NCBI RefSeq assembly: GCF_014646055.1
Contig: NZ_BMMS01000036.1
Coordinates: 1-64,000, forward strand
Origin: Wenjunlia tyrosinilytica
GTDB taxonomy: Bacteria > Actinomycetota > Actinomycetes > Streptomycetales > Streptomycetaceae
Length of the DNA: 64,000 bases
Direction: 5' to 3'
The translations under genes were made by a program, and so were the position numbers. The notes under the pieces are model-generated. The model was not told where the DNA came from. It searched no databases and worked only from the letters and a program-made list of their open reading frames with translations. This document shows positions 16,626 to 24,288 of the stretch, piece by piece (positions within the stretch are counted from its first letter, which is position 1; each line of letters opens with the position of its first letter).

Positions 16626-17405
16626 ATGAGCAGCGGCGCGATGAGCATCGAGACAGCCGAGGGCATGCGGCCGATGCTGGTGCGGGCCCATCTCGCCGGC
16701 GGGGTCGCCCTGGACGCCCAGTGGGGTACGGCCCTGGACGGACTGCTCGCGTCGGTGGTGTGGGCGGCCCGCAAGGGGCAGCTGCACGACCGCGGCATCG
16801 CGACCTCGCCGCTGGCGGACACCCCCGACCCGCAGGACATGCCTCTGCCCTTGGCGCGCTGCCGCACGCCGGAGGGCGACTGGCACTGGGCGGCGACCTG
16901 CGCATTGCCGGAGGGCGTCGTGGGGGACGGTACGGAGGTGCGGTACTGGACCGGCCGCCTCGACCTCCGGCACGCGGAGCAGGTGGCGTCCGACGTGCCG
17001 ATGCATCTGTACACGCACCAGGGCCGCTGGCGTAACCGCATCATGCCGCTGATCATCACCACCTGCCGCTCCGTGACCTGGAGGGCCGTCGGCGACGCCG
17101 ATGTGGTGCGGGAGCTGCTGGAGACGGTGGCGGCGATCGGCAAGAAGCGTTCTCAGGGGGAAGGCCAAGTGCTGCGCTGGGAGGTGCAGGCGCTCTCGGA
17201 CGTCTCCGTGTGGGAGGCTGCGCACCTGCACGCCGACGGAACCCTCGGACGCCCGACCCCGCCCGGCTGCCTGTCGGCTCCGGCGGGGCGGCCGCCTCAC
17301 GGCGGCCTGGGCAGGGCCGGTATCAGGCCTCCGTACCAGCACCCATCCCGTCAGCGAGAGCTCATGCTGCCCCCGCCGCTGAGCGGTCTGACCGACGAGG
17401 GGTGA
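16626..17405 (+). CDS. csf3: Csf3, Cas5-type RAMP of type IV-B complex
   Basis: The 259-residue protein has the Cas5/Csf3 pattern: strand MLVRAHLAGGVALDAQWG followed by the conserved ALDGLLASVVWAA helix (about residues 38-50), and the glycine-rich loop IGKKRSQGEGQVLRWEV near 171-187. It ends GIRPPYQHP, as Csf3 proteins do. Cas5 caps the 5' end of the guide. The start is uncertain (16626, 16641 or 16665), as none has a strong ribosome-binding site; the 25-base gap after csf2 makes 16626 reasonable. Confidence 0.82.
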   Translation: MSSGAMSIETAEGMRPMLVRAHLAGGVALDAQWGTALDGLLASVVWAARKGQLHDRGIATSPLADTPDPQDMPLPLARCRTPEGDWHWAATCALPEGVVGDGTEVRYWTGRLDLRHAEQVASDVPMHLYTHQGRWRNRIMPLIITTCRSVTWRAVGDADVVRELLETVAAIGKKRSQGEGQVLRWEVQALSDVSVWEAAHLHADGTLGRPTPPGCLSAPAGRPPHGGLGRAGIRPPYQHPSRQRELMLPPPLSGLTDEG

Positions 17406-17418
17406 CGAGGTGAGAGGA

Positions 17419-17586
17419 CCGGGCTATTACGGCGTAATAGCCCGGCGCAGGAGCGCAGCCGCGGCGTGGGGAAGGACCGACGGCGGCCGCCCCGACAGGC
17501 GATGCCTTGGATCATTACGGCGTAATGGCCCAGCGCGGGCCAGGCCCCGCGGGTGTGACGGCCGTCCCGGATTATTACGGCGTAAT
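17419..17586. repeat. ATTACGSCGTAAT palindromes, copies 5 to 7
   Basis: Three copies lie in the 274-bp gap between csf3 and cysH: 17426-17438 (extended by exact 7-bp arms to 17419-17445), 17514-17526 and 17574-17586. Spacings of 88 and 60 bp and differing flanks rule out a CRISPR array. They could form a centromere (parS cluster) or an operator for cysH. Confidence 0.8.
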
Positions 17587-17679
17587 AGCCACCCCGCCTG
17601 CACGCCTGCCCCACCGCCCTGCCTGCCCAGGCCGATGGCCGCCACCGCGGCCCACCGCAGTCCGTCTCGAAGGGAACAA

Positions 17680-18579
17680 ATGACGATGCCGGTCCCCGAC
17701 CCGACCGACGGCAGCCCCTCCGGCCCGGGGCTGGACGTTGCCGCGCTGCGCGGCATGCTCGCAGCGCGGCGGCTGGAGACCGGGCACCTGCCGGGCCGGG
17801 TGCGCGAGCACCTGGAACAGCACGACGGGTATGTGGCGCTCAGCGGCGGCAAGGACTCGATGGCGGTGCTGCACCTGGCGGTGCAGGCCGACCCCGCGGT
17901 TCCCGTGTGCTTCTTCGACAGCGGGCTGGAGTACCCGGAGACGCTGGACTACATCGAGCGGATCGCCGACACCTGGAACCTGAACCTGACCTGGATCAAG
18001 GCCAGGCCCAGCGCGCTGGAGATCCTGCACGCGCACGGCTCCTGGCAGCACGGGCGCGCTCCGGCGGCCGACGACGACATGCCCGACCTGCACACCGCGC
18101 TCATCACCGAGCCGGCTCGCAAGGCCCACGCCGAGCACGGCGAGGGCGAGTTGTGGGGAGTGCGGTCCAAGGAGTCCCAGGGCAGGCGCATCGCGTTCAT
18201 CCGGGCCCTCGGGGACGAGATCGCCCGGGAGTGCCAGGGGTGCTGCCCTCCTGCGGAGCCGGGCAGCCGCGAGAGCATGCAACAGCGCAGCCGCCACGGC
18301 GGGGTCATCCGCCGCAAGGACGCAACGGTGGCCTACAGCCCGGTCTGGGACTGGACCGACGCGGACGTGTGGGGCTACCTCCACCACCACGGTGTCCCCG
18401 CCAATCCGGTGTACGCCAAGCTGCGCAGGCTTGGCGTACCGGCACGGCTCCAGCGGGTCTCACTGATGCTGGAGGCCACCAACATCCAGTACGGGCGGGC
18501 GGTGTGGCTGCGAAGAGGCTGGCCCCGGATCTACCAGGAGCTGGCCCAGGTCCTGCCGCGCCTGACCGAGCTGACCTGA
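17680..18579 (+). CDS. cysH: CysH-like PP-loop protein of type IV-B CRISPR locus
   Basis: The 299-residue protein belongs to the PAPS-reductase/ATP-pyrophosphatase family: PP-loop LSGGKDSMAVLHLAVQ near residues 53-68, CFFDSGLEYPETLDYIERI near 79-97, GVRSKESQGRRIAF near 165-178 and SPVWDWTDADVWGYLHHHGVPANPVY near 220-245 (read in parts). CysH-like genes are consistently linked to subtype IV-B loci; their reaction there is unknown, with RNA modification or adenylate transfer proposed. This is not the assimilatory enzyme, since no other sulfate genes are near. AAGGG lies 6 bases before the ATG. Confidence 0.88.
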   Translation: MTMPVPDPTDGSPSGPGLDVAALRGMLAARRLETGHLPGRVREHLEQHDGYVALSGGKDSMAVLHLAVQADPAVPVCFFDSGLEYPETLDYIERIADTWNLNLTWIKARPSALEILHAHGSWQHGRAPAADDDMPDLHTALITEPARKAHAEHGEGELWGVRSKESQGRRIAFIRALGDEIARECQGCCPPAEPGSRESMQQRSRHGGVIRRKDATVAYSPVWDWTDADVWGYLHHHGVPANPVYAKLRRLGVPARLQRVSLMLEATNIQYGRAVWLRRGWPRIYQELAQVLPRLTELT

Positions 18580-18610
18580 CCGCCGCTGCGGGTCGGGGTG
18601 GGCACGGCGC

Positions 18611-19285
18611 TCAGTCCCGCGGCCGCCCGGGCAGGAGCATTCCGAGGTTGAGCTCGTCCACCACGTCCCACAGATTGCTGTCCTGCGGGCGCACGGCGGC
18701 AGCCTGCTCGGCGGTGGCCCGCTCGTGGTCGCCGATGGCCCGCACCAGGGCTGCAACGACCCGGCGGGCGGGGGCGTTGAACTCGCGCATCCGCTCCCGG
18801 ACGGCCTCGCGGTCGTGTCCCTGATAGACCTCCCGGCGCTCGCGCTCGGTGCGCTCGAGCCGGTCCCACGCCATGTCGAGGTTGAGCTTCAGCTTCTTCA
18901 GCCGCTTGAGTTCGCGCTCTTCGAGCGATTCCTGCTCCAGCGCGTCCTCGACCTCCTCCAGGTGCTCCTCGAGGAGGTCGAAGGTCCGCTCGCTGAGGTC
19001 GTTGTGGACGTTCAGGGTGTGCCAGAGGACGTCCCAGGCGCGGCGCTGGGGGCCCTCCTCCTCCCGGGGAAGGAGGTTGTCCCGGACCAGTTGGGAGAAG
19101 TCCTTGTCGTCCATGGCCAGGAGACTCTCGCGACTGATCTCCTGCGGCAGGGTGCGGGGGAGTTCATCGTGCAGCGCACGGCGCACGGTCGCCTTCGACA
19201 CCCCGAGCCTGCGGGCGACGATGTTGACGGACAGGCCTTCTTCCTGGTGCAGGCGGCGAATCTCTTCGATGCTCGGTTCGGTCAT
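18611..19285 (-). CDS. HTH protein with coiled-coil domain (224 aa)
   Basis: Residues 1-40 form a helix-turn-helix (IEEIRRLHQEEGLSVNIVARRLGVSKATVRRAL, recognition helix near 25-36). Residues about 85-165 are a long charged coiled coil (LLEEHLEEVEDALEQESLEERELKRLKKLK) that should dimerise. The C-terminus is helical. It is convergent with cysH and divergent from the transfer operon at 19556. I cannot name its target; it is a candidate for the regulator that binds either the GTGTATAGACAC boxes or the ATTACGSCGTAAT palindromes. The HTH is of the transposase/resolvase-like Hin type. Confidence 0.7.
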   Translation of the reverse strand: MTEPSIEEIRRLHQEEGLSVNIVARRLGVSKATVRRALHDELPRTLPQEISRESLLAMDDKDFSQLVRDNLLPREEEGPQRRAWDVLWHTLNVHNDLSERTFDLLEEHLEEVEDALEQESLEERELKRLKKLKLNLDMAWDRLERTERERREVYQGHDREAVRERMREFNAPARRVVAALVRAIGDHERATAEQAAAVRPQDSNLWDVVDELNLGMLLPGRPRD

Positions 19286-19488
19286 CGCTGTCTCGTTCTC
19301 TTGGTGGGCGGCCTGGTGGACCGTGTGAGGCCGCCGGGTGCGCGGCCTCCTGGGAGGATCAGCGGCAAGGCCGCTCCCGGCCAGTCTAAAGCCGACGGCA
19401 CGGGCAGCCGGGGGTCGGCGCCGGGACCCGGCACGAGCGGGCGTCCGGCTCTGAGCGCCATCCCCTGTCCATGTGCAGCGGCGTTGCT

Positions 19489-19520
19489 AGTCTAGACACT
19501 TCTCGCGGATATATAGACAC
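19489..19520 (+). promoter_or_regulatory. Two GTGTATAGACAC-type boxes before the hydrolase operon
   Basis: AGTCTAGACACT (19489-19500) and ATATATAGACAC (19509-19520) lie 36-67 bp before the GTG at 19556. Confidence 0.65.
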
Positions 19521-19555
19521 TCCGCGGCCCGTGGGCGCAGGGGGGATCGGCTCGG

Positions 19556-20800
19556 GTGGACAAGAAGTTCATCGTCGCGTGCCTGCTCGTCCTCAGCTTC
19601 CTTGTCAGCGGGGGCGGCCTGATCCTTGTCAGCACCGGCATCGTCGTCTCGCTCTTCGGAGCGATAACGGGAGCAGCGGCAGGCGGAGGCGCCAGCGAGG
19701 GCTCTGGCGGAGGCGGCGGAGGCGGGGTACCCGGCGGAACGGTGTGCGACCCCGGCGGTGCCACGATCGAGGCGGACGTCCCCGACTGGGGCCACTTCTC
19801 GGCCACGAGCGAGCAGATGAAGAACGCCGCGGTCATCGTGCACGTGGGGGAGAGCAAGAAGATACCCGACAAGGGCCTGGTCATCGCCATCATGACGGCG
19901 CTGCAGGAGAGCACCCTGCGCAACCTGGACTACGGCGACCGCGACAGCCTCGGCCTGTTCCAGCAGCGCCCCTCGGCGGGGTGGGGCACTCGCGAGCAGA
20001 TAACGGACCCCACCTATGCCGCCAAGGCGTTCTTCGGCGGCCCCGAGCCGCCGAGCCCGCCGGGACTGCTGGACATCAAGGGCTGGGAACAGATGCGCCC
20101 GGGTGATGCGGCGCAGAAGGTCCAGGTCTCCGGATTCCCCGACGCGTACGACAAGTGGGAGGGCGTCGCCGGCATGATCGTCGGCCGCGCCAAGGACATC
20201 AAGTGCGACGACGTGGGGGCGAGCGGCGACGCGGGCAAGGTCATCGCGGCGGCCAAGAAGTACCTCGGCAAGGACTACTGCTGGGGCGGCGGGGACGCGA
20301 ACGGACCGACTCACACTCCCGACTGCCCCTCGGGGGTCAAGGACGGCTTCGACTGCTCCGGTCTGACCTTGTACGCCTATGCCCAGGTCGGCATCACGCT
20401 CGGCCACTACACGGGCGACCAGTGGAACGCCGGTCGGCGGGTGGGCAAGTTCTCCGATCTGCGTCCCGGTGACCTGATCTTCTTCTCCACCGACCACACC
20501 GAGGCGGGCATCCACCATGTGGGCATGTACCTGGGCAACGACGAGATGATCCACGCCCCGCACACAGGTGACGTGGTCAGGATCGTCCCGGGCATGAGCA
20601 AGAACTCCTACTGGATGCAGCAGTTCATCGGCGGGGTACGCATCCTGAAGGACCAGCCGGAGGGCAGCGGCTCGCCTTCGGGCAAGCCCGACCCCAAGGC
20701 CCTGCCCCCGGGCACGCACTCGGCACCTGCCACACTGGCCGCCGCGCTGCGGGCCGCGCGCGAGGAGGACGTCACCGGGCTGAATGGAGGGCCGCAGTGA
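19556..20800 (+). CDS. Bifunctional cell-wall hydrolase: lysozyme-like plus NlpC/P60 (VirB1 role)
   Basis: A transmembrane anchor (about residues 5-35) is followed by a Gly-rich linker, a lysozyme-like domain (IMTALQESTLRNLDYGDRDS with LGLFQQRPSAGWGT, about 115-150, catalytic Glu in ALQES) and an NlpC/P60 domain with Cys in DGFDCSGLTLYAY (about 266) and His in GIHHVGMYLGN (about 319). Together they would cut glycan strands and stem peptides to let the transfer channel through the wall. The GTG at 19556 begins the hydrophobic anchor and lies 36 bp from a GTGTATAGACAC-type box. It overlaps the next lipoprotein gene (GTGA). Confidence 0.88.
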   Translation: MDKKFIVACLLVLSFLVSGGGLILVSTGIVVSLFGAITGAAAGGGASEGSGGGGGGGVPGGTVCDPGGATIEADVPDWGHFSATSEQMKNAAVIVHVGESKKIPDKGLVIAIMTALQESTLRNLDYGDRDSLGLFQQRPSAGWGTREQITDPTYAAKAFFGGPEPPSPPGLLDIKGWEQMRPGDAAQKVQVSGFPDAYDKWEGVAGMIVGRAKDIKCDDVGASGDAGKVIAAAKKYLGKDYCWGGGDANGPTHTPDCPSGVKDGFDCSGLTLYAYAQVGITLGHYTGDQWNAGRRVGKFSDLRPGDLIFFSTDHTEAGIHHVGMYLGNDEMIHAPHTGDVVRIVPGMSKNSYWMQQFIGGVRILKDQPEGSGSPSGKPDPKALPPGTHSAPATLAAALRAAREEDVTGLNGGPQ

Positions 20801-21399
20801 AACCGGGCACCGCACACCGGCGGCGGGTGCCGGCCGCCACCCTGGTGCTGGGCGCTGTGCTGGCCGTCGCCGGCTGCTCCCAGCAGGTACCCTCCGATAC
20901 CGCCAGGACCAGCCCCGAGCCCACGATTTCCGGCCTGCCGCACCCTTCTGCGCCTGCGTACCCGGACGACCCGGGCACGAGCCGGTCGCCCAGCGGAGCC
21001 ACGGTGGACCCTTCCGACCCGCAGTCGGTGGCCGGCGCATTCGTGAAGGCGTTCGTCGGGCGCCGGTACGACGACCCCCCGCGGGCGTTCCTGAAGAAGG
21101 TCAAGCCGTTCACGACCGCCGACTACCTGGCGCGGCTGCGACAGGAGACCGGAGACGGCTGCGGCACCGCCTGCAAGGCGTACATTCGCGCCAAGTCCGT
21201 CACCACTGCGAGCGTCAGCGGCACGGTGATCCCGCCGGAGGCGCCGCGGACCAAGTCCTCGGTCTGGGTGCAGGTCTCCTACACCAAGTTCACCAAGTCC
21301 CAGGTCGAAAAGGGCAACCACATCCCTTACGGCATGGTCCTGCACCTGCGCAAGCAGGGCGGCGGATGGCTGGTCAGCGAACGCCAGGGCCAGGTGTGA
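20797..21399 (+). CDS. Lipoprotein with VirB8/NTF2-like domain (200 aa)
   Basis: A type II signal sequence ends with lipobox AVAGC (Cys about 28). After a Pro/Ser linker, residues about 70-200 form an alpha/beta domain (SVAGAFVKAFVGRRYDDPP...; SVWVQVSYTKFTKSQ; GMVLHLRKQGGGWLVSERQG) with the pattern of NTF2-like, TcpC/VirB8-type conjugation proteins. It is coupled to the wall hydrolase by a 4-base overlap and is likely a surface component of the same transfer machinery. The family assignment is by pattern only. Confidence 0.7.
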   Translation: MKPGTAHRRRVPAATLVLGAVLAVAGCSQQVPSDTARTSPEPTISGLPHPSAPAYPDDPGTSRSPSGATVDPSDPQSVAGAFVKAFVGRRYDDPPRAFLKKVKPFTTADYLARLRQETGDGCGTACKAYIRAKSVTTASVSGTVIPPEAPRTKSSVWVQVSYTKFTKSQVEKGNHIPYGMVLHLRKQGGGWLVSERQGQV

Positions 21400-21409
21400 G
21401 CGGGTGTCG

Positions 21410-23083
21410 CTAGCGGCGGTAGGCGAAGCCGTCGGCGACCAGTGCGGCCAGGTCCATGTAGGCCCCCCGCGTGGCGGGGGAGACTTCGTCGTAGTCGATG
21501 GTCCCCCCGGTGTACAGGTGCTCGTCGTAGGGGATCGTGACAACGGTCGTGCAGAACTGCTGGAAGTAGTCGATCAGCACGTCGGTGTCGATGCCCGCCG
21601 CCTTGGGGGCGTCCTTGGTGATCACCACGACGGCCTCGCTCACCAGGTGCGGGAAGCCACGTGAGTAGACCTCGTCCAGGGTCTTGGCGGCCCGGCGGGC
21701 CGCGTCGTAGCGCGGAGCCGCGATGACGACGAGCCGGTCGGTGCAGGACAGCGTTCCGCTCATGGCCGAGTGCTTCATGCCGGTTCCGCTGTCGGTGACG
21801 ACGATGTCGAAGACGCGTGTCAGCACCTCCTGGGCGATGCGGTACTGGCTCTCGTCGAAGGCATCGCTGATCTCGGTGTCCTGCTCGCTGGCGGCCACCC
21901 GCAGCCGTCGGGCCTGGCCCAGGTACTGGTGGATGCGGTCGGGCACGGTGAGCCCCGCGGGGTTGCGGGTGCGCTCGCGAATCTCGGCGTTGACCAGGTC
22001 CCTGACGGTCGGCATGACCCGCTCGCCCAGCAGGCGGTCGGCGAGTGTGCCCGCGTGCGGGTTGGCGTCGAGCACCACGGTGGAGTCCTCGCGGTACTCG
22101 GCCAGCGTCAGCGCCAGCATCGCCGACGTCGTCGTCTTGCCCACGCCGCCCTTGATACTGGTCACCGCGACCCGGTAGGGGCGGCCTGAGACCGGCGTGC
22201 GCAGGCGCGCAAGCCGGTCGAGCTGCGTGCGCTCGGCGGCGCTCAGGGACGGCTTGACCCGCCCGCCGGAGGCCCGGTACACGGCACGCCTCCACCCCTG
22301 GCGGGGGGCGGGGGCAGGGGCGTCGGGGGCTGCGGAGGCAGGCTGGGCCGCATGCGGGAAGCCCTGGACCGCGGCGGGTCCGGCGGCCGGGGCGGTCAGG
22401 TGATGGACCTGGTAGTGCCCGGCGTACGGATTGGCCGATGCGGGCTGCGGAGGCAGGTGCTGGGCCGACGGGAAGCCCTGTGCCTCGGAGACGGGCGGCA
22501 TCGGCGCGGGCGGGGGAGCGGGTGCCACGGGCGGCGCAGGAGGTGCCGCGGGAATGGGCGAAGGTGCCGCGGGTTGCGTGGCCGGTGCGGTTGCGGGCAC
22601 CGGGTGCGGCGCACCGTGCGCAGGCCGGCCGGGCACGGGAGCCGGAGCCGGAGCGCTCTCCTGCCGGACCGGCGGGGGCGGCTCGGCGGCAGGCGGCGCG
22701 AAGGAACGCACCGGCGGAGGGAGCAGCGCGGCCTCCGGCGGCAGTTCGTCGTCCTCGCCCTCGCTGCCTGCGGCGCCGGGGACAGCGGGCTCGCCGGGGG
22801 AGGCGTGCTCGCCGACGGGGCGGCTCTCGTCGGTCGCCCCGTGAGCGGGCGCGCTCCCGAGGATCGACTGGAGGATGTCCATGATGTTCTCGCCACCGGG
22901 CTGCGCCGGGCCTGCGGAGGGCGAGGCGGGCGCGGGCTCGGAGGCGACGGGGTAGGGGACCGCGCCGGGAGGCGGGGGAGGCAGGACCGGGCCGGGCTGT
23001 CCCGGGTCACCCGGTCGGGTGGGAGGAGCGGGGGTCCACGCCGCCGTGTTCGGAGGCAGGTCGTCGAGGTCGGGCTCGGACAT
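21410..23083 (-). CDS. MinD/ParA-like ATPase with long proline-rich N-terminus
   Basis: The first 290 or so residues are disordered and very rich in Pro and Ala. The remainder is a MinD/ParA-type ATPase: VAVTSIKGGVGKTTTSAML near 305-323, VVLDANPHAGTLADRLLG, FDIVVTDSGTGMKHSAM and RLVVIAAPRYDAARRAAKTL. This architecture resembles EspI-like ATPases of ESX systems and MinD-like proteins of actinobacterial conjugative elements, which probably position or gate the machine. It has two copies of a DLPP-type acidic motif (start; DDELPPEAALLPPP). It converges on the lipoprotein gene with 10 bp between them. Confidence 0.85.
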   Translation of the reverse strand: MSEPDLDDLPPNTAAWTPAPPTRPGDPGQPGPVLPPPPPGAVPYPVASEPAPASPSAGPAQPGGENIMDILQSILGSAPAHGATDESRPVGEHASPGEPAVPGAAGSEGEDDELPPEAALLPPPVRSFAPPAAEPPPPVRQESAPAPAPVPGRPAHGAPHPVPATAPATQPAAPSPIPAAPPAPPVAPAPPPAPMPPVSEAQGFPSAQHLPPQPASANPYAGHYQVHHLTAPAAGPAAVQGFPHAAQPASAAPDAPAPAPRQGWRRAVYRASGGRVKPSLSAAERTQLDRLARLRTPVSGRPYRVAVTSIKGGVGKTTTSAMLALTLAEYREDSTVVLDANPHAGTLADRLLGERVMPTVRDLVNAEIRERTRNPAGLTVPDRIHQYLGQARRLRVAASEQDTEISDAFDESQYRIAQEVLTRVFDIVVTDSGTGMKHSAMSGTLSCTDRLVVIAAPRYDAARRAAKTLDEVYSRGFPHLVSEAVVVITKDAPKAAGIDTDVLIDYFQQFCTTVVTIPYDEHLYTGGTIDYDEVSPATRGAYMDLAALVADGFAYRR

Positions 23084-23183
23084 GCGCAGCCTCCCCTGGC
23101 GACTGGTGACGTCAAGAAGCTCTGGTCCGCCGGGCAGGGGAGGCCGGCTGCTGCTCCCGGGAATCCAAGACCCCCCGCGGTCT

Positions 23184-23199
23184 TACTGTATATACAGTA
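23184..23199. promoter_or_regulatory. Palindromic box TACTGTATATACAGTA
   Basis: A perfect 16-bp palindrome 101 bp before the MinD-like gene. It matches the TGTATATACA variant of the GTGTATAGACAC box family (compare 14414-14425). Confidence 0.6.
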
Positions 23200-23290
23200 C
23201 CAGGGCAGGAGGGGCCGCATTCGGGGGAAATCGGGGCATGCGGCGGTGCCGGAGCGCCCGGGAACCCGTTCGGTCCCGGGGCCAGCCCCG

Positions 23291-23581
23291 TCACTCCATG
23301 ACGCGCAGGCGGCGCGGGGGCACCGCTCGTTCACCGCTGCCGGAAGGGGACTTCTCCTTCTGGGACGGCTTGGGCTGCTTGGGCTGCGATGTCCAGTGCC
23401 GGGCGAACAGCGCGTGCTCGAGGCCGATGATCGGCTGCCGCAGGTCCGGCGGAAGGTCGCTCATCGCCCGGGCGGCGAGGACCACCTGGGCCGCGGCGCG
23501 CACCAGGGCGCGCTGCGCCGGGCGGTCGCCGGGGTGGTCCGGGTCGCCGGACTCCTCGTCCTGGCCGCTCAGGCGTGACAT
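23291..23581 (-). CDS. Small hypothetical protein of the transfer region (96 aa)
   Basis: From the ATG at 23581 the protein has an acidic start (SGQDEESGDPDHPGD), a helical, alanine-rich centre (ALVRAAAQVVLAARAMSDL, LRQPIIGLEHALFARHW) and a basic tail. No family recognised. A GTGTATAGACAC box begins only 11 bp upstream of the ATG, so binding there would block transcription start or ribosome access. Longer frames upstream overlap the neighbouring gene's promoter and are not supported. Confidence 0.6.
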   Translation of the reverse strand: MSRLSGQDEESGDPDHPGDRPAQRALVRAAAQVVLAARAMSDLPPDLRQPIIGLEHALFARHWTSQPKQPKPSQKEKSPSGSGERAVPPRRLRVME

Positions 23582-23591
23582 CCTCGACCTC

Positions 23592-23603
23592 GTGTATAGA
23601 CAC
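23592..23603. promoter_or_regulatory. GTGTATAGACAC box
   Basis: Exact consensus copy 11 bp before the 23581 start codon, in the 41-bp gap between two minus-strand genes. Confidence 0.75.
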
Positions 23604-23622
23604 TGTAGCCCTGGGCCAAAGG

Positions 23623-24087
23623 CTACCGCTTGCGCGAGTACAAGGACAGCAAGCGTCTGCGGACGGTCTCGGGGCGGGTTGGTGCGCCGGTCGCGTACTT
23701 GACGAGCATTTCCTCGAGAATCGCCGTCAGGTTGGTCCCTTCGACCTCGGCGCGCGCGTGGGCGAGGGCCAGGTAGCGCGGCGGGAAGCGGTTGACCACG
23801 GGCGTCTTGCGGGCCTGCTCCGCAGGGAGTTCCGAGGGAACCTCGGCGCGCTTGGCGCCTTCGCGCTTGGGCGCCTGCGCCAACTCGTTGCGGCGGCGCC
23901 GGCGCAGCACCCCGAGGGCCTCTTCCTCGGTGATGGGGCCGCGCCCTGCCGTCCACTCCAGGGGCTCCAACTCACCCGGCAGGGCCTCCTCCTCGTCCAC
24001 ACCTTCCGGGCGGCGGGTCATCGCGGGCTTCGTGGTCACCATGCGGCCGCGACGGGCGCGGGGCCGGGGGGAATTGAGGGTGCTCAT
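23623..24087 (-). CDS. Putative RHH-type accessory protein (154 aa)
   Basis: The N-terminus is basic and disordered (NSPRPRARRGRMVTTKP), the middle is acidic and helical, and residues about 108-140 (NRFPPRYLALAHARAEVEGTNLTAILEEMLVKY, read in parts) have the strand-helix-helix spacing of ribbon-helix-helix proteins, such as those in relaxosomes. Calling it an oriT-binding protein is inference. The ATG at 24087 has GGAG 8 bases upstream. A box GTGTAAAGACGG lies 80 bp upstream. Confidence 0.6.
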   Translation of the reverse strand: MSTLNSPRPRARRGRMVTTKPAMTRRPEGVDEEEALPGELEPLEWTAGRGPITEEEALGVLRRRRRNELAQAPKREGAKRAEVPSELPAEQARKTPVVNRFPPRYLALAHARAEVEGTNLTAILEEMLVKYATGAPTRPETVRRRLLSLYSRKR

Positions 24088-24143
24088 CGCGGCATCTCCA
24101 AGAGTCAGTCGCAGCAAAGCCTTGAGGCGCGGAAGCTTCCCCC

Positions 24144-24178
24144 GGTGCGTCTATGCAATTCCCGCTGTGTAAAGACGG
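24144..24178. promoter_or_regulatory. Degenerate GTGTATAGACAC-type boxes
   Basis: GTGTAAAGACGG (24167-24178) and an inverted relative GTGCGTCTATGC (about 24145-24156) lie 58-90 bp upstream of the gene starting at 24087. Confidence 0.45.
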
Positions 24179-24288
24179 TACTCCACTGGCGCAGCGGAAT
24201 CGCCGCCTTGCCGAGAGTGACCGGCGGGGAGTCCCGCCGTCCTCCGGGGCACCGCTCCGGGTTCGCCGACCGGAAGGCAGGCCTCCTC

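Noticed and set aside
17419-17586. Three repeated palindromes next to cas-like genes taken as a CRISPR array
   Set aside because: Only 13 bp are shared, spacings are 88 and 60 bp, and the same palindrome occurs at four distant sites including inside csf1 and next to parB. No array was seen anywhere in the window.
17680-18579. Assimilatory PAPS reductase or DndC phosphorothioation protein
   Set aside because: No sulfate-assimilation or dnd genes are nearby, and the position after csf1-cas11-csf2-csf3 matches the cysH-like gene of type IV-B loci.
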